Of a DNA stretch of 64,000 nucleotides, positions 50,733-59,303 are shown in pieces. The notes under the pieces are model-generated. The model was not told the origin of the DNA. It saw nothing but the letters and a program-made list of their open reading frames with translations, and did not search any database. Source of the stretch: Ketobacter sp. Its GTDB lineage: Bacteria > Pseudomonadota > Gammaproteobacteria > Pseudomonadales > Ketobacteraceae. Location: NCBI RefSeq assembly GCF_003671495.1, contig NZ_RCHN01000009.1:155342-219341 (forward strand), given 5' to 3'. A program made the position numbers and the translations under genes. Within the stretch, counting starts at the first letter, position 1, and each line of letters opens with the position of its first letter.

Positions 50733-52502
50733 ATGTGTATTTATTTTGTGAAGCGCAGTGCAGTGGGGTTGTGTTTGATGCTCAGCCTGCTCTGTTCCTG
50801 GAGCAGTGTCGCAGCCGTTACCAGTGGCCTGGTGTTCGTCAACGGCAGTACGCCGGCGCACACCCATGAAGTGGTATTGGAGCAGGCGACCACCGTCAGC
50901 CTGGCGTTTTCACAGTTGCCCATCGGTGGCAACATCGTTGCCGGGCAGGCTTTACTGGCCCAGGGAGCCAGCCGGCTGTTGGCGGTGGACCTGAACGCCA
51001 CCACCCCGGCCGAAGTGGCGCTGGCCCCCGGTCGCTACAGCCTGCTGGCCTACGTGGACCTGGGCGGGGAAACCGTTGCAGAGGTGGTGCTCTCCCTCAG
51101 TCGCGTTGGCGGGGCATCCCTTTACAACGAACAATTGACGGTCAGCAAAAGTGAAACCGAGCAGGGTGCGCAGCGGGTTACAGTGTTGCAGGATTTTACC
51201 CTGGACACGGCCACGGATGTCATATTCAGCTACACCAGTTTTGAACACTTCGATGTGGCGGATTATTTTGCCGACACAGCGACGGCTCCGGCAGTGTTGA
51301 TTTCCAGCAGTGACGGCGCATTCAACCAGGCCGTGGTCATAACGGAGCAGGTGCAAACCCAGATTGTATCCCTGCCGGCAGACCGTTATACCCTGACCCT
51401 GCTGGCCACCATTCCCACTCAGGCGGTGGCGGGCTTTTTCTGGAGCTTGCAGGCAGGTACTCAACAGTTTGGCGATAAAGTGTTGCTGAACGGCACCGGT
51501 TCTGATCCAGTGGCAGATGTGCTGGCGTTGGGTTCCACTGGGGCCTTGCCTGCTGGGCAATATGGCTTGACGTCCGGCTGGCTCATGAATGGGGCTGACC
51601 CAGAGTATGCGCTGTTTTTGACCCGTGAAAACGAACAGTGGAGCCTGTCTGCTGATAACCAGTTTGAACACATGGCTTCGCTGAGCGGCGACTACCGTAT
51701 CTATCTGGTACACAACGGGCAGACAGACGCGGCGGTTGGACTGCAGATACGCGAACAGGGCAGTGGCGTGGTGCGGTTTGCCGAGGCGTACCCATTGGGT
51801 GACGTGCAGAAGCTGGATGCATTTGATCTTGCCACTGCCAAATCACTGTTCATCGACACCCGCGACTACCGTTTTGTCAGTGCCTTCGCCAGCGCTCAAT
51901 ATGCGATTACCGACGGCAGCTCGGTGCTGAACAGTCCGCTTGTTATGGATGAGGGCAGTGTGGACATGGGGTCGCTGTCGCCGGGCCGTTACTTCCTGCT
52001 GGGGCGTGCCAGCGCTCATGTGGGTGGCAATTCTTTAGTTGAAGTCACGCTGCGTGACAGTGCAGGTGCAGCTCTCAGTCGTCGCTTACTGACGGCAGGC
52101 CAGGGCGTTGTAGCTGCCCGGCAGGTGTCTGTCTCGGCCGGTCGTTTCGAATTGTCCATGACCGATATGATGTTCCCTGGGCCGGCAGCACAAATTGCAC
52201 TGGGTTTGTTTGGCCAGGACAACGACCACCGTTATGTTCGTTATCTGCCCGTCAGCGCCGGTGGCGTGGAAGTGGATACCCTTGATCTGCAGAGCGGGGA
52301 TTATCTGTTGACGTTTCTGATCGTACCGGATGATCAGCAATCTGCATTATTCGGTTTTCAGTTGGATAGCATTAACAGCACACCACCGACCAATTCCGGC
52401 AGCAGGGGCTCAAATGGCTCCGGAGGTGGCGGTGGCGGTGGAACTCTGGCCTGGTTCGGGCTGCTGTGCCTGTCGTTCCTGCTGGCTCGCCGCTTTGTGT
52501 AA
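50733..52502 (+). CDS. GlyGly-CTERM secreted protein (rhombosortase-type tail)
   Basis: A 589-residue exported protein with signal peptide MCIYFVKRSAVGLCLMLSLL (cleavage near SVAAV). Its body is made of repeated beta-sandwich-like units (ATTVSLAFSQLPIGGNIVAG, EVALAPGRYSLLAYVDLGG, SLSPGRYFLLGRASAHVG), about five copies with a recurring 'PGRYxLL' element. The C-terminus is GSNGSGGGGGGGTLAWFGLL followed by a hydrophobic stretch and ARRFV. This is the GlyGly-CTERM signal that rhombosortase cleaves before type II secretion. Start ATG 50733 follows GGGGGTAGGACG; an upstream in-frame start at 50643 overlaps the TPR gene but yields no signal peptide. No rhombosortase or T2SS gene is present here. Confidence 0.83.
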   Translation: MCIYFVKRSAVGLCLMLSLLCSWSSVAAVTSGLVFVNGSTPAHTHEVVLEQATTVSLAFSQLPIGGNIVAGQALLAQGASRLLAVDLNATTPAEVALAPGRYSLLAYVDLGGETVAEVVLSLSRVGGASLYNEQLTVSKSETEQGAQRVTVLQDFTLDTATDVIFSYTSFEHFDVADYFADTATAPAVLISSSDGAFNQAVVITEQVQTQIVSLPADRYTLTLLATIPTQAVAGFFWSLQAGTQQFGDKVLLNGTGSDPVADVLALGSTGALPAGQYGLTSGWLMNGADPEYALFLTRENEQWSLSADNQFEHMASLSGDYRIYLVHNGQTDAAVGLQIREQGSGVVRFAEAYPLGDVQKLDAFDLATAKSLFIDTRDYRFVSAFASAQYAITDGSSVLNSPLVMDEGSVDMGSLSPGRYFLLGRASAHVGGNSLVEVTLRDSAGAALSRRLLTAGQGVVAARQVSVSAGRFELSMTDMMFPGPAAQIALGLFGQDNDHRYVRYLPVSAGGVEVDTLDLQSGDYLLTFLIVPDDQQSALFGFQLDSINSTPPTNSGSRGSNGSGGGGGGGTLAWFGLLCLSFLLARRFV

Positions 52503-52536
52503 GCACTGCAAAAGCCTGTAGCGATTCCAAACGTAA

Positions 52537-52565
52537 ACAGGGGCCACCAGGCCCCTGTTGTGTGT
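52537..52565. terminator. Perfect 10-bp hairpin between convergent genes
   Basis: AACAGGGGCC (52537-52546) pairs with GGCCCCTGTT (52551-52560) around ACCA, with TGTGTCTT after it on the plus strand. It lies between the GlyGly-CTERM gene and the convergent sterol desaturase gene and can serve both. Confidence 0.8.
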
Positions 52566-52582
52566 CTTGATGTTGGCCCGAT

Positions 52583-53380
52583 TTACGCTTGATTTGCTGA
52601 CTGTGCCGGCTTGCCGGTGCTGGGCTCCCGCTTATTCTTGCCCCAACCGTTGCCCGTGTCGTAGGTGCCGAACAGCCAATCATAGAACAGCGAGATGGTG
52701 GCGAAGTTGCCGCCGGTGAAACGGGCGTGATGTACGTGATGCATCTTCGATGCGTAATTCAGATATTTGTAGGGAAAGCGATCTTCTTCCCACAGGTCGT
52801 GGTTGTGGTTGTTGATTTCCGAAAACGCGACCCAGGTCACTACGATGGTGGCCACATGAAACTCGCCCATCAACAGGGACAGCGCCAGAATGCTGCCCGC
52901 ATACAGGCCCAAACCGATGGCCACTTCCAGGGGATGAATGTAGCTGGAATCTCCACGGCAGGGATTTTTTTGCTGGTGATGCACTGCGTGCACCCACTGC
53001 AGGGGGCCATTCCGATCGTTGGTGCCGTGGAACACAAAGCGGTGGGTCAGATAATAGAAGAAATCGTAGAACATCAGGATGATGACCACATCCAAAGCCA
53101 TCTTCCAAATGGGCTGGGATTCAGATGTGACGCAGAAAGGGATGATCAGGAAGAAAATCACCAGGGTATCCACCAGGCCCCATTTGCGGTTCAGCTTCTG
53201 GTTATCCGCGTAGATCTTGCGTTCCATCTTTTTGTCGTAGGTTTCCTTGTTCAATTTTGCCGCGCGGCCAAACACGGGAATGAACTTGCCCAGGCTGCGA
53301 CTGGCGATCTGAAAAACAATGATGCTGGCAAAGGCGATTAGGGAAAGCCCCAAATGATAGTTATCCGGCAAAAATGACAT
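52583..53380 (-). CDS. Sterol desaturase/fatty-acid hydroxylase family membrane enzyme
   Basis: A 265-residue di-iron membrane oxygenase. It has about four helices and the histidine clusters of the family: HRFVFHGT, HAVHHQQ, NNHNHD and HHVHHARF. It would hydroxylate or desaturate a lipid tail; the substrate is unknown. Start ATG 53380 is preceded by GGAG at a good distance; a TTG at 53395 adds only five residues. It is divergent from a TetR gene, with palindromic sites between them, suggesting direct repression. Confidence 0.87.
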   Translation of the reverse strand: MSFLPDNYHLGLSLIAFASIIVFQIASRSLGKFIPVFGRAAKLNKETYDKKMERKIYADNQKLNRKWGLVDTLVIFFLIIPFCVTSESQPIWKMALDVVIILMFYDFFYYLTHRFVFHGTNDRNGPLQWVHAVHHQQKNPCRGDSSYIHPLEVAIGLGLYAGSILALSLLMGEFHVATIVVTWVAFSEINNHNHDLWEEDRFPYKYLNYASKMHHVHHARFTGGNFATISLFYDWLFGTYDTGNGWGKNKREPSTGKPAQSANQA

Positions 53381-53425
53381 AGCGTAAGACTCCAAAGCGG
53401 AAAATCAGTCCCCATTAAACAGTTG

Positions 53426-53444
53426 CTGAGAACAGCGTTCTCAG
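53426..53444. promoter_or_regulatory. 19-bp palindrome in the desaturase/TetR divergent region
   Basis: CTGAGAAC-AGC-GTTCTCAG is a perfect inverted repeat with 8-bp arms, 46 bp upstream of the desaturase start. Its core GAAC-N3-GTTC recurs at 53539-53549 and 53645-53655. Very likely an operator for the adjacent TetR-family protein. Confidence 0.7.
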
Positions 53445-53535
53445 AGAATTAAACCGCTATTTGGCACTTTAGTCAACTTAAATGAACAGGTTGCGCTGGG
53501 CTGAGTTGACATGCCTCGTGAAAAAAGGCGAAATA

Positions 53536-53551
53536 GAGGAACAGAGTTCTC
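53536..53551. promoter_or_regulatory. Second GAAC-N3-GTTC site upstream of the TetR gene
   Basis: GAGGAACAGAGTTCTC contains the core GAAC-AGA-GTTC at 53539-53549, matching the core of the palindrome at 53426. It ends 25 bp before ATG 53576, a position suited to autoregulation. Confidence 0.6.
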
Positions 53552-53575
53552 GCAGAATCCGCTCCCCAAAGGCCC

Positions 53576-54295
53576 ATGAACAAACCCGCCTCCAGTAAAA
53601 ACAACGACTTAAAACAGACCGACGAACTTCGCCCCGCGCACTGGGAACAGCGTTCCGCACAGCGGGTCATGGAGGTGGGCCAGGATCAGATCCTGGAGCG
53701 CAGCCGCAAAATCGTGGAGGCGGCCTATGATTTGCTGGACGAAGCGGGTTTGGAAGGTCTGACCATTCGCGCGGTGCTGACCCGCACCGGCCTGTCACGG
53801 CGGGCATTTTACGAACGTTTTGAGGGCAAGGATGACCTGGTGCTGGCGGTGTTCGAAGAGACCATCCGCAAGGCGGTGCGCTTCTTTACCGAGCGGGTGG
53901 CATCCATGGAGAACCCCCTGGATCGGTTACGCCTGATTGTGACCTTCATTGTATTGGGGCGGGGTATTCAGGGTGAAGCCTACACCGATCGCCGGGGTGC
54001 GGCCCTCAGCCGGGAGCATTTACGATTGGCGGAGTCGCGGCCGGCGGACTTGAAGGGCGCCCTGCAACCCCTGATCGCATTGATCGAACAGATTCTTGCG
54101 GATGGCATGGCGTCCGGTGTGGTACGGCAGGATGATCCCCAGCGTTTGGCCACCCTGCTGTACAACCTGGTCTCCACCACGGTGCATTCTGAATTGCTGA
54201 CTTCGGAAAACGGCCAGGTGGATCAGGCCACAAAAAAACAACTGGCCAACGACATTTGGGAATTCTGTCGTCGCGCGATCTCCGAAAACCCCTAG
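53576..54295 (+). CDS. TetR-family transcriptional regulator
   Basis: A 239-residue repressor-type protein. The HTH domain (about 40-90) shows RKIVEAAYDLLDEAGLEGLT, IRAVLTRTGLSRRAFYERF and KDDLVLAVFEE. The C-terminal ligand domain (about 100-230) is helical and not assignable to a ligand. It is divergent from the sterol desaturase gene and flanked by GAAC-N3-GTTC palindromes, one of which (53644-53656) lies inside its own first codons. It probably controls the desaturase and itself in response to a lipid or hydrocarbon (inference). Confidence 0.88.
   Translation: MNKPASSKNNDLKQTDELRPAHWEQRSAQRVMEVGQDQILERSRKIVEAAYDLLDEAGLEGLTIRAVLTRTGLSRRAFYERFEGKDDLVLAVFEETIRKAVRFFTERVASMENPLDRLRLIVTFIVLGRGIQGEAYTDRRGAALSREHLRLAESRPADLKGALQPLIALIEQILADGMASGVVRQDDPQRLATLLYNLVSTTVHSELLTSENGQVDQATKKQLANDIWEFCRRAISENP
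53644..53656. promoter_or_regulatory. Intragenic GGAAC-AGC-GTTCC palindrome at the 5' end of the TetR gene
   Basis: A perfect 13-bp palindrome with the same GAAC-AGC-GTTC core as the site at 53426, 68 bp into the TetR coding region (codons for WEQRSA). It could act as a roadblock operator or be chance; the shared core makes an operator plausible. Confidence 0.45.
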
Positions 54296-54302
54296 CCCGG
54301 GC

Positions 54303-55643
54303 TCAGCCGGTTTGAGCTGAGGCCGTTTTTCTGGGACGGCGTCTGCGGGGGCGGCCCGTTTTCTTTGCTGGGTTGCCGCTGTTTGTTTTGAGCTTGGGTT
54401 TGGGGGCGGCAGGTCCACTCTTCTTTACGGCGCCCTGTTTGGGCTTTTTCGGCTTGTTGGAGGTCCTGCTGCGCCCCGAGCTGCGCAGGGGTGGGGAGTC
54501 GCCAATGGGGTGGACGGGCTCAAACCCCGCCATGGGCTTGCGATCCAGGTGACGATTAATCAAGCGCTCAATGGCGAACAACAGGTCCGCCTCATCGGCA
54601 CACACCAACGAAATGGCATGGCCCACCGCTCCGGCCCGTCCGGTGCGGCCAATCCGATGCACATAGTCCTCTGGCACATTGGGCAACTCAAAATTCACCA
54701 CCTGGGGCAGGCGGTCGATGTCCAGGCCGCGGGCGGCGATGTCGGTGGCCACCAACACCCGGATGCGGCCCTCTTTGAAATTGGTCAACGCCTTGGTCCG
54801 GGCGCCCTGGCTTTTATTGCCATGAATAGGCAGCGCCGAGACGCCTTCGGCCTCCAGAAATGCCGCCAGCTGATTGGCGCCGCGCTTGGTCTTGGTGAAT
54901 ACCAGCACCTGTTCCCATTGTTGCTCACGAATCAACTCCAACAGCAGGCGGGCTTTCGGTTTCTTATCCACCGGATACACCCACTGCTCCACCGTGTTGG
55001 CAGTGGCGTTGGGCGGGCTCACCGAAATCTCCACCGGGTCCTGCACAATGCCCTTGGCCAACTGGCGAATCTCGTCAGAGAACGTGGCCGAGAACATCAG
55101 GTTCTGGCGCTGGCGCGGCAGCAGGTTGAGGATCTTGCGGATGTCGTGGATGAAACCCATGTCCAGCATGCGGTCTGCCTCATCCAGCACCAATACCTCC
55201 AGCTGATTGAAACGAATGGCATTTTGCTGGTACAGGTCCAGCAGGCGGCCGGGGGTGGCCACCAGCACATCCACACCGCCACGCAGCTTCTTCATCTGGG
55301 GATTGATCTTCACGCCCCCGAACACCACCGCGGAGCGCAGGGGCAGGTACTTGCCATAGGTTTCCACGCTGGCCCCCACCTGGGCCGCCAGCTCCCGGGT
55401 GGGGGTCAGCACCAGCACCCGGGCCTGATTGGCCTTGGCGCTGCTGCCTTTTATAAGCCGTTCCAGAATCGGCAGGGTAAAGCCTGCGGTTTTGCCGGTG
55501 CCGGTCTGGGCTGCGGCCATCACATCCCGCCCCTGCAGCACCGCCGGGATCGCCTGGGCCTGAATGGGGGAGGGCTCGGTATAACCCTCTTCGGCAACCG
55601 CTTTTAAAATGGGGTCAGACAAACCCAATAAGGCAAAACTCAT
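54303..55643 (-). CDS. rhlE: DEAD-box ATP-dependent RNA helicase RhlE
   Basis: A 446-residue RNA helicase for RNA remodelling, ribosome assembly or mRNA decay. Helicase motifs appear in order: Q motif ([19 protein letters not shown]), motif [10 protein letters not shown], Ia [31 protein letters not shown] region [29 protein letters not shown] and [12 protein letters not shown]. The C-terminal 70 residues are K/R/P-rich ([14 protein letters not shown]), a non-specific RNA-binding tail. Length and opening match E. coli RhlE (454). The gene is convergent with the TetR gene. Its mRNA leader can form a stem covering an AGGA. Confidence 0.92.
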   Translation of the reverse strand: MSFALLGLSDPILKAVAEEGYTEPSPIQAQAIPAVLQGRDVMAAAQTGTGKTAGFTLPILERLIKGSSAKANQARVLVLTPTRELAAQVGASVETYGKYLPLRSAVVFGGVKINPQMKKLRGGVDVLVATPGRLLDLYQQNAIRFNQLEVLVLDEADRMLDMGFIHDIRKILNLLPRQRQNLMFSATFSDEIRQLAKGIVQDPVEISVSPPNATANTVEQWVYPVDKKPKARLLLELIREQQWEQVLVFTKTKRGANQLAAFLEAEGVSALPIHGNKSQGARTKALTNFKEGRIRVLVATDIAARGLDIDRLPQVVNFELPNVPEDYVHRIGRTGRAGAVGHAISLVCADEADLLFAIERLINRHLDRKPMAGFEPVHPIGDSPPLRSSGRSRTSNKPKKPKQGAVKKSGPAAPKPKLKTNSGNPAKKTGRPRRRRPRKTASAQTG

Positions 55644-55655
55644 ATATCGATTCGA

Positions 55656-55709
55656 ATCCTGTAGATGTAAGCCAGGCTGACAGCGTGGCGGCGGTGCAGA
55701 CTACAGGAT
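55656..55709 (-). promoter_or_regulatory. Inverted repeat in the rhlE 5' leader
   Basis: On the rhlE strand ATCCTGTAG (55709-55701) pairs perfectly over 9 bp with CTACAGGAT (55664-55656), closing a 36-base loop. The second arm holds the only SD-like AGGA and lies 12 bp before the ATG. A temperature- or helicase-sensitive control of rhlE translation is possible. Confidence 0.5.
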
Positions 55710-55826
55710 CTGGCCAACTTTCGCCATAGGGGTTGGTAAGAGACACCCAATTTTGTGTTGTTTCTGGCCAATGTGTGTCATTCGGTGACTGGTTAACCTA
55801 ACTGCATTACAGAAAAAGGGAGCACC

Positions 55827-57335
55827 ATGAACCAGCCTGACCCAGCGCACCAGCCGAACCGAACCCGCAGAAGAAAGATCGTCATCATCGGCGCCGGCAT
55901 GTCCGGTATGCTGGTGGCCATCCGCCTGCAGCAGGCGGGCATCACCGATTTTGAAATTCTGGAGAAGGCCGCCAGCGCCGGGGGTACCTGGCGCGATAAC
56001 ACCTATCCCGGCCTGGCCTGCGATGTGCCCGGCTATCTGTATACCTATTCTTTTGAACCCAACCCGGAATGCTCCCACCGCTACGCCCACGGGGATGAGA
56101 TCCAGGCGTACTTTCTGCGGGTGTTTGAGAAATATGGCCTGCGCCAATACGTGCGCTTCAACCAGGAAGTGGACGCTGCGGAGTATGACCAACACCGCTG
56201 GCGCATTACCACCAAAAGCGGCGAGCAGATCGAGGCGGACATCCTGATCTCCGCTGTGGGCGTGCTGCATCAACCCAACTATCCAGACATTCCCGGCCTG
56301 GATCGCTTTCGCGGTGATCTGTTCCACAGCGCGCGCTGGGATCACAATGCGCCGCTGCAGGGTAAGCGGGTGGTGGTGATCGGCACCGGCTCCACCGCTG
56401 TGCAAATCGTCTGTGGCCTGGTGGATCAGGTGGCCCGGCTGAAACTGTTCCAGCGCACCGCCCAATGGGTGCTGCCCGCCTTCGACACCCCCTACGCCGA
56501 GTGGCCGAAATGGATCATGCGGCGACTGCCTTTCACCGCCAAATGGCTGCACCAACGCTATGATGATCTGTACCACGGCATCCTGGGTGGTGGCTTTGGT
56601 AAAGAGCGCGTGCTGTTCATCAATACTTTCCGCCTCATCGCTGAACGCCATCTACGCACAGTGCAAGATCCGGATTTACGACGCCGGTTGACCCCGGATT
56701 TCCCCTTTGGCTGCAAGCGCTTCATCCTGTCCGACGGCTTTTATAAAGCCATGCAGCAACCGCAAACCGAACTGGTCACAGACGGCATTGAAGGCATCGA
56801 AGAAAACGGCATCCGCACGCGGGATGGCACCCTGCACGAAGTGGACGTAATCGTGCTGGCCACCGGCTTCAAGGCGCAGAACTACGTTCGCCCCATCAAA
56901 CTGGTGGGCGAGCAGGGCATCACCCTGGATCAGTACTGGGCGGATGGCCTCAAAGCCTACAAAACCATGGCGTTGCCGGGGTTCCCCAACTTTTTCATGG
57001 TGCAGGGCCCCCACAGTCCCATTGGCAACTTCTCGCTGATCAAAATTGCCGAAATGCAATGCGACTACCTGCTGCAACTGGTGCAACATATTGTGGCGGG
57101 GCAGGCCGCATCCCTGGCGCCCAAAGCCACCGCCACCGATGCCTATAATGCCGAACTGCAGCGCCATGCCCAGAACACCCTCTGGATGGGCAACGGCTGC
57201 CAGAGCTGGTATATCGACTCCCGGGGCCGCCTCACCATCTGGCCCTTGTCCATTGGCCGGTTTCAAGCGCTGATGAAGCAGCCCAAATGGGAGGACTTTG
57301 AGATTTCCATTGCGCGTTCAAAGCGCCGGGTATAG
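55827..57335 (+). CDS. Flavin-containing monooxygenase of the Baeyer-Villiger type
   Basis: A 502-residue FAD/NADPH enzyme that inserts oxygen into ketones or oxidises similar substrates. The FAD-binding GAGMSG lies at about 19-24 in IVIIGAGMSGMLVAIRLQQA. GGTWRDNTYPGLACDVP (about 52-68) is typical of BVMOs. The fingerprint FRGDLFHSARWDH (about 160-172) precedes the NADPH loop VVVIGTGSTAVQIV (about 183-196), and VIVLATGFKAQNY is the late FAD motif. Start ATG 55827 is preceded by AAAGGGAGCACC. It is followed 45 bp later by a gene of unknown function, possibly co-transcribed. Confidence 0.9.
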   Translation: MNQPDPAHQPNRTRRRKIVIIGAGMSGMLVAIRLQQAGITDFEILEKAASAGGTWRDNTYPGLACDVPGYLYTYSFEPNPECSHRYAHGDEIQAYFLRVFEKYGLRQYVRFNQEVDAAEYDQHRWRITTKSGEQIEADILISAVGVLHQPNYPDIPGLDRFRGDLFHSARWDHNAPLQGKRVVVIGTGSTAVQIVCGLVDQVARLKLFQRTAQWVLPAFDTPYAEWPKWIMRRLPFTAKWLHQRYDDLYHGILGGGFGKERVLFINTFRLIAERHLRTVQDPDLRRRLTPDFPFGCKRFILSDGFYKAMQQPQTELVTDGIEGIEENGIRTRDGTLHEVDVIVLATGFKAQNYVRPIKLVGEQGITLDQYWADGLKAYKTMALPGFPNFFMVQGPHSPIGNFSLIKIAEMQCDYLLQLVQHIVAGQAASLAPKATATDAYNAELQRHAQNTLWMGNGCQSWYIDSRGRLTIWPLSIGRFQALMKQPKWEDFEISIARSKRRV

Positions 57336-57380
57336 AGTGGCGTCAGTTGTTGTTTAAATCTTTTTTAGGCGTCAACTTCC

Positions 57381-59285
57381 ATGACCCTGGCCACGAATGG
57401 CGACTACGATCGCACCCTCGAAATATCCCGCACTCTACTCACCACGATTGCTCGCGAAACCATGGCGCTGTCATCGCCACCCGAACCCTTGCCGCCGCGC
57501 CCGGATCTGACCGGTACGGTACAGGCTAAAGCCACCCTGCAGGAGATCTGGTTTCGCGAGCGCCCCCAAGGTTGGGCTGCCGTCAGTGGCCTGGGCAGTA
57601 GCTCGCGTTCCACCCGGGATATGGTTACCTTTGCCCTGCGCCTGGACGTGGTCATCAATGTGCAGACGATTCAGACTGTGCTGGGCGGCCAGGTGGTGAC
57701 GGCCGATGTCACCAGCGACCCGGCCTATCGCGCATTGCGCACTCTGGCATTCACCGCCTTTGTGGAAATTCACGACCATTTCGAAACCCAGGCGTTGAAC
57801 GTGGCCACCCAACGGGCCACCCCCGCCAACAAAACCAATGCACTTTGCCTGGTGGTGGATTTTCGCGAGTCTCTGGGTACGCCAACCCCTTTTCCCCGGG
57901 TGAATGTGGTGATCCCACCCGCGTCGGTTGCCGCCAATCCCATTGTGCAGTTGATGCAGGCCGCGGCCGTCATCAGCAACGGCAATGGCGCCGACGTGCT
58001 CGCCCTTAATCAACTGCTGGCGGATCTGACCAGCACACTCATGCCTGCCGTGCGACAGCAGCTCCAAACATTGGCGGACTGGCGCTTGGACGAACCGGGC
58101 ATCGCCATCATTTTTGCCGAAGTCACCAACCCCAATATCAAACGACTGCAGGCCGTGACATTGGATGAATCGTTGATGATCGGCATCGACGAACTGGCGC
58201 CGCGGGGGCAATCCTACCTGATGACCAGCAGCGGGCTGAATCCCGGGCAGGCGTTGTCGGTGGCCATGGCAAACCGGTTTTTCCTGCGGGGTCTGATCCG
58301 GCCGGTGTTGATCGGCGTATTCAATCCGCAGCGCAGCGCGGGGGGGCTCGCCAGCAGCCATTTTGTTGCCGCGGAATTCTGTGCGTTGGTCACGCCGGTG
58401 GCCAATGTGGTTTTGCCGGGTAACCGCATGGGCACCCTGAACTCGCTGGAGGCGTTCGTCGATGCCGGCTCGCATCTGCGGGTATTATTGTCATTCGATA
58501 CCGAGGTAGTGGCCGGTGTCACCCTGCATGCCAGCCTGGATCTGCAGTTTTCCTTTACCGTGCAACGCATCGTGAGTTCCACCTCACAGGCACTCTCCGT
58601 CACCCCCGCCCTGGCCAACCCCCAGACCGCGGTGTTGTCGACGTCGGTGGACCTGGCTTGGTATTACTACCTGGTGGGTGCGCTGGTGGGGGAACTGCTG
58701 GGCCTGATTGCCGCCGCCATCGTCGATGGCATCGTGCTGGAATTGATGGCGAAGAACATGATGAACAGCGCGGTAAAGGGCTTTTCCGGCATTCCCGGGG
58801 TGACCGCAGCCGCGGCGTTTCCGGTGGTGCTGACGCAACCCAGGGTGAACCTGAATGATGGCCCCGGCACGCCCCCGCAAGCCACACCCCGGGGCAGCCT
58901 GCCGGTTTTGTTGTTGCTGGGTGCTGGCGGCCACGACCTGCGGGTCAGCACCGGCTTTGCCAATTTACCCAATCCACTCAACGTCAGTTTCCAGATCCCC
59001 GATGGCCCGGACCCCGGCAAACGCATCGACGGCATTGGCGGACCTTTGCCGGATCAGGCCGGTGAACCCGCTGGCCGGGAGTGGGCGTTACCCATCGACG
59101 ATGCCATTGCACTGGTGGAAGCCGGGCATGTTCTGCAGGTGGTGGTGCCCAACGCCGAGCCGGCCCGGATCATCGTGGCCCGCGACAAAGCAGTGCCCTA
59201 CCTTAGAACCGTGGCCGATAACAGTGCTGAGAACAATCTTTCCAACCTGCCCATGCGGATTCCGGCGATTCCCGCTACGTTGTGA
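57381..59285 (+). CDS. Conserved-looking hypothetical protein
   Basis: A 634-residue protein of no family I recognise. It has no signal peptide. It is rich in long hydrophobic-alternating strands (FALRLDVVINVQTIQTVLGG, HASLDLQFSFTVQRIVSSTS) and contains FAEVTNPNIKRLQAVTLDES. There is one strongly hydrophobic G/A-rich segment (about 428-465, LVGALVGELLGLIAAAIVDG) that could be a membrane-inserting hairpin. The architecture of amphipathic strands around a hydrophobic core recalls lipid-binding TULIP-type proteins, but that is a weak impression. It lies just after the BVMO gene on the same strand, so a hydrophobic-substrate context is plausible. Confidence 0.7.
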   Translation: MTLATNGDYDRTLEISRTLLTTIARETMALSSPPEPLPPRPDLTGTVQAKATLQEIWFRERPQGWAAVSGLGSSSRSTRDMVTFALRLDVVINVQTIQTVLGGQVVTADVTSDPAYRALRTLAFTAFVEIHDHFETQALNVATQRATPANKTNALCLVVDFRESLGTPTPFPRVNVVIPPASVAANPIVQLMQAAAVISNGNGADVLALNQLLADLTSTLMPAVRQQLQTLADWRLDEPGIAIIFAEVTNPNIKRLQAVTLDESLMIGIDELAPRGQSYLMTSSGLNPGQALSVAMANRFFLRGLIRPVLIGVFNPQRSAGGLASSHFVAAEFCALVTPVANVVLPGNRMGTLNSLEAFVDAGSHLRVLLSFDTEVVAGVTLHASLDLQFSFTVQRIVSSTSQALSVTPALANPQTAVLSTSVDLAWYYYLVGALVGELLGLIAAAIVDGIVLELMAKNMMNSAVKGFSGIPGVTAAAAFPVVLTQPRVNLNDGPGTPPQATPRGSLPVLLLLGAGGHDLRVSTGFANLPNPLNVSFQIPDGPDPGKRIDGIGGPLPDQAGEPAGREWALPIDDAIALVEAGHVLQVVVPNAEPARIIVARDKAVPYLRTVADNSAENNLSNLPMRIPAIPATL

Positions 59286-59303
59286 GGCTGCGTGATGATG
59301 TAA

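Noticed and set aside
57471..58475. 334-codon minus-strand open frame opposite the unknown 634-residue protein
   Set aside because: Its composition (H, R, Q, G) is typical of a reverse-frame shadow. The plus frame is longer and has coherent strand and helix patterns, although neither has a known family.
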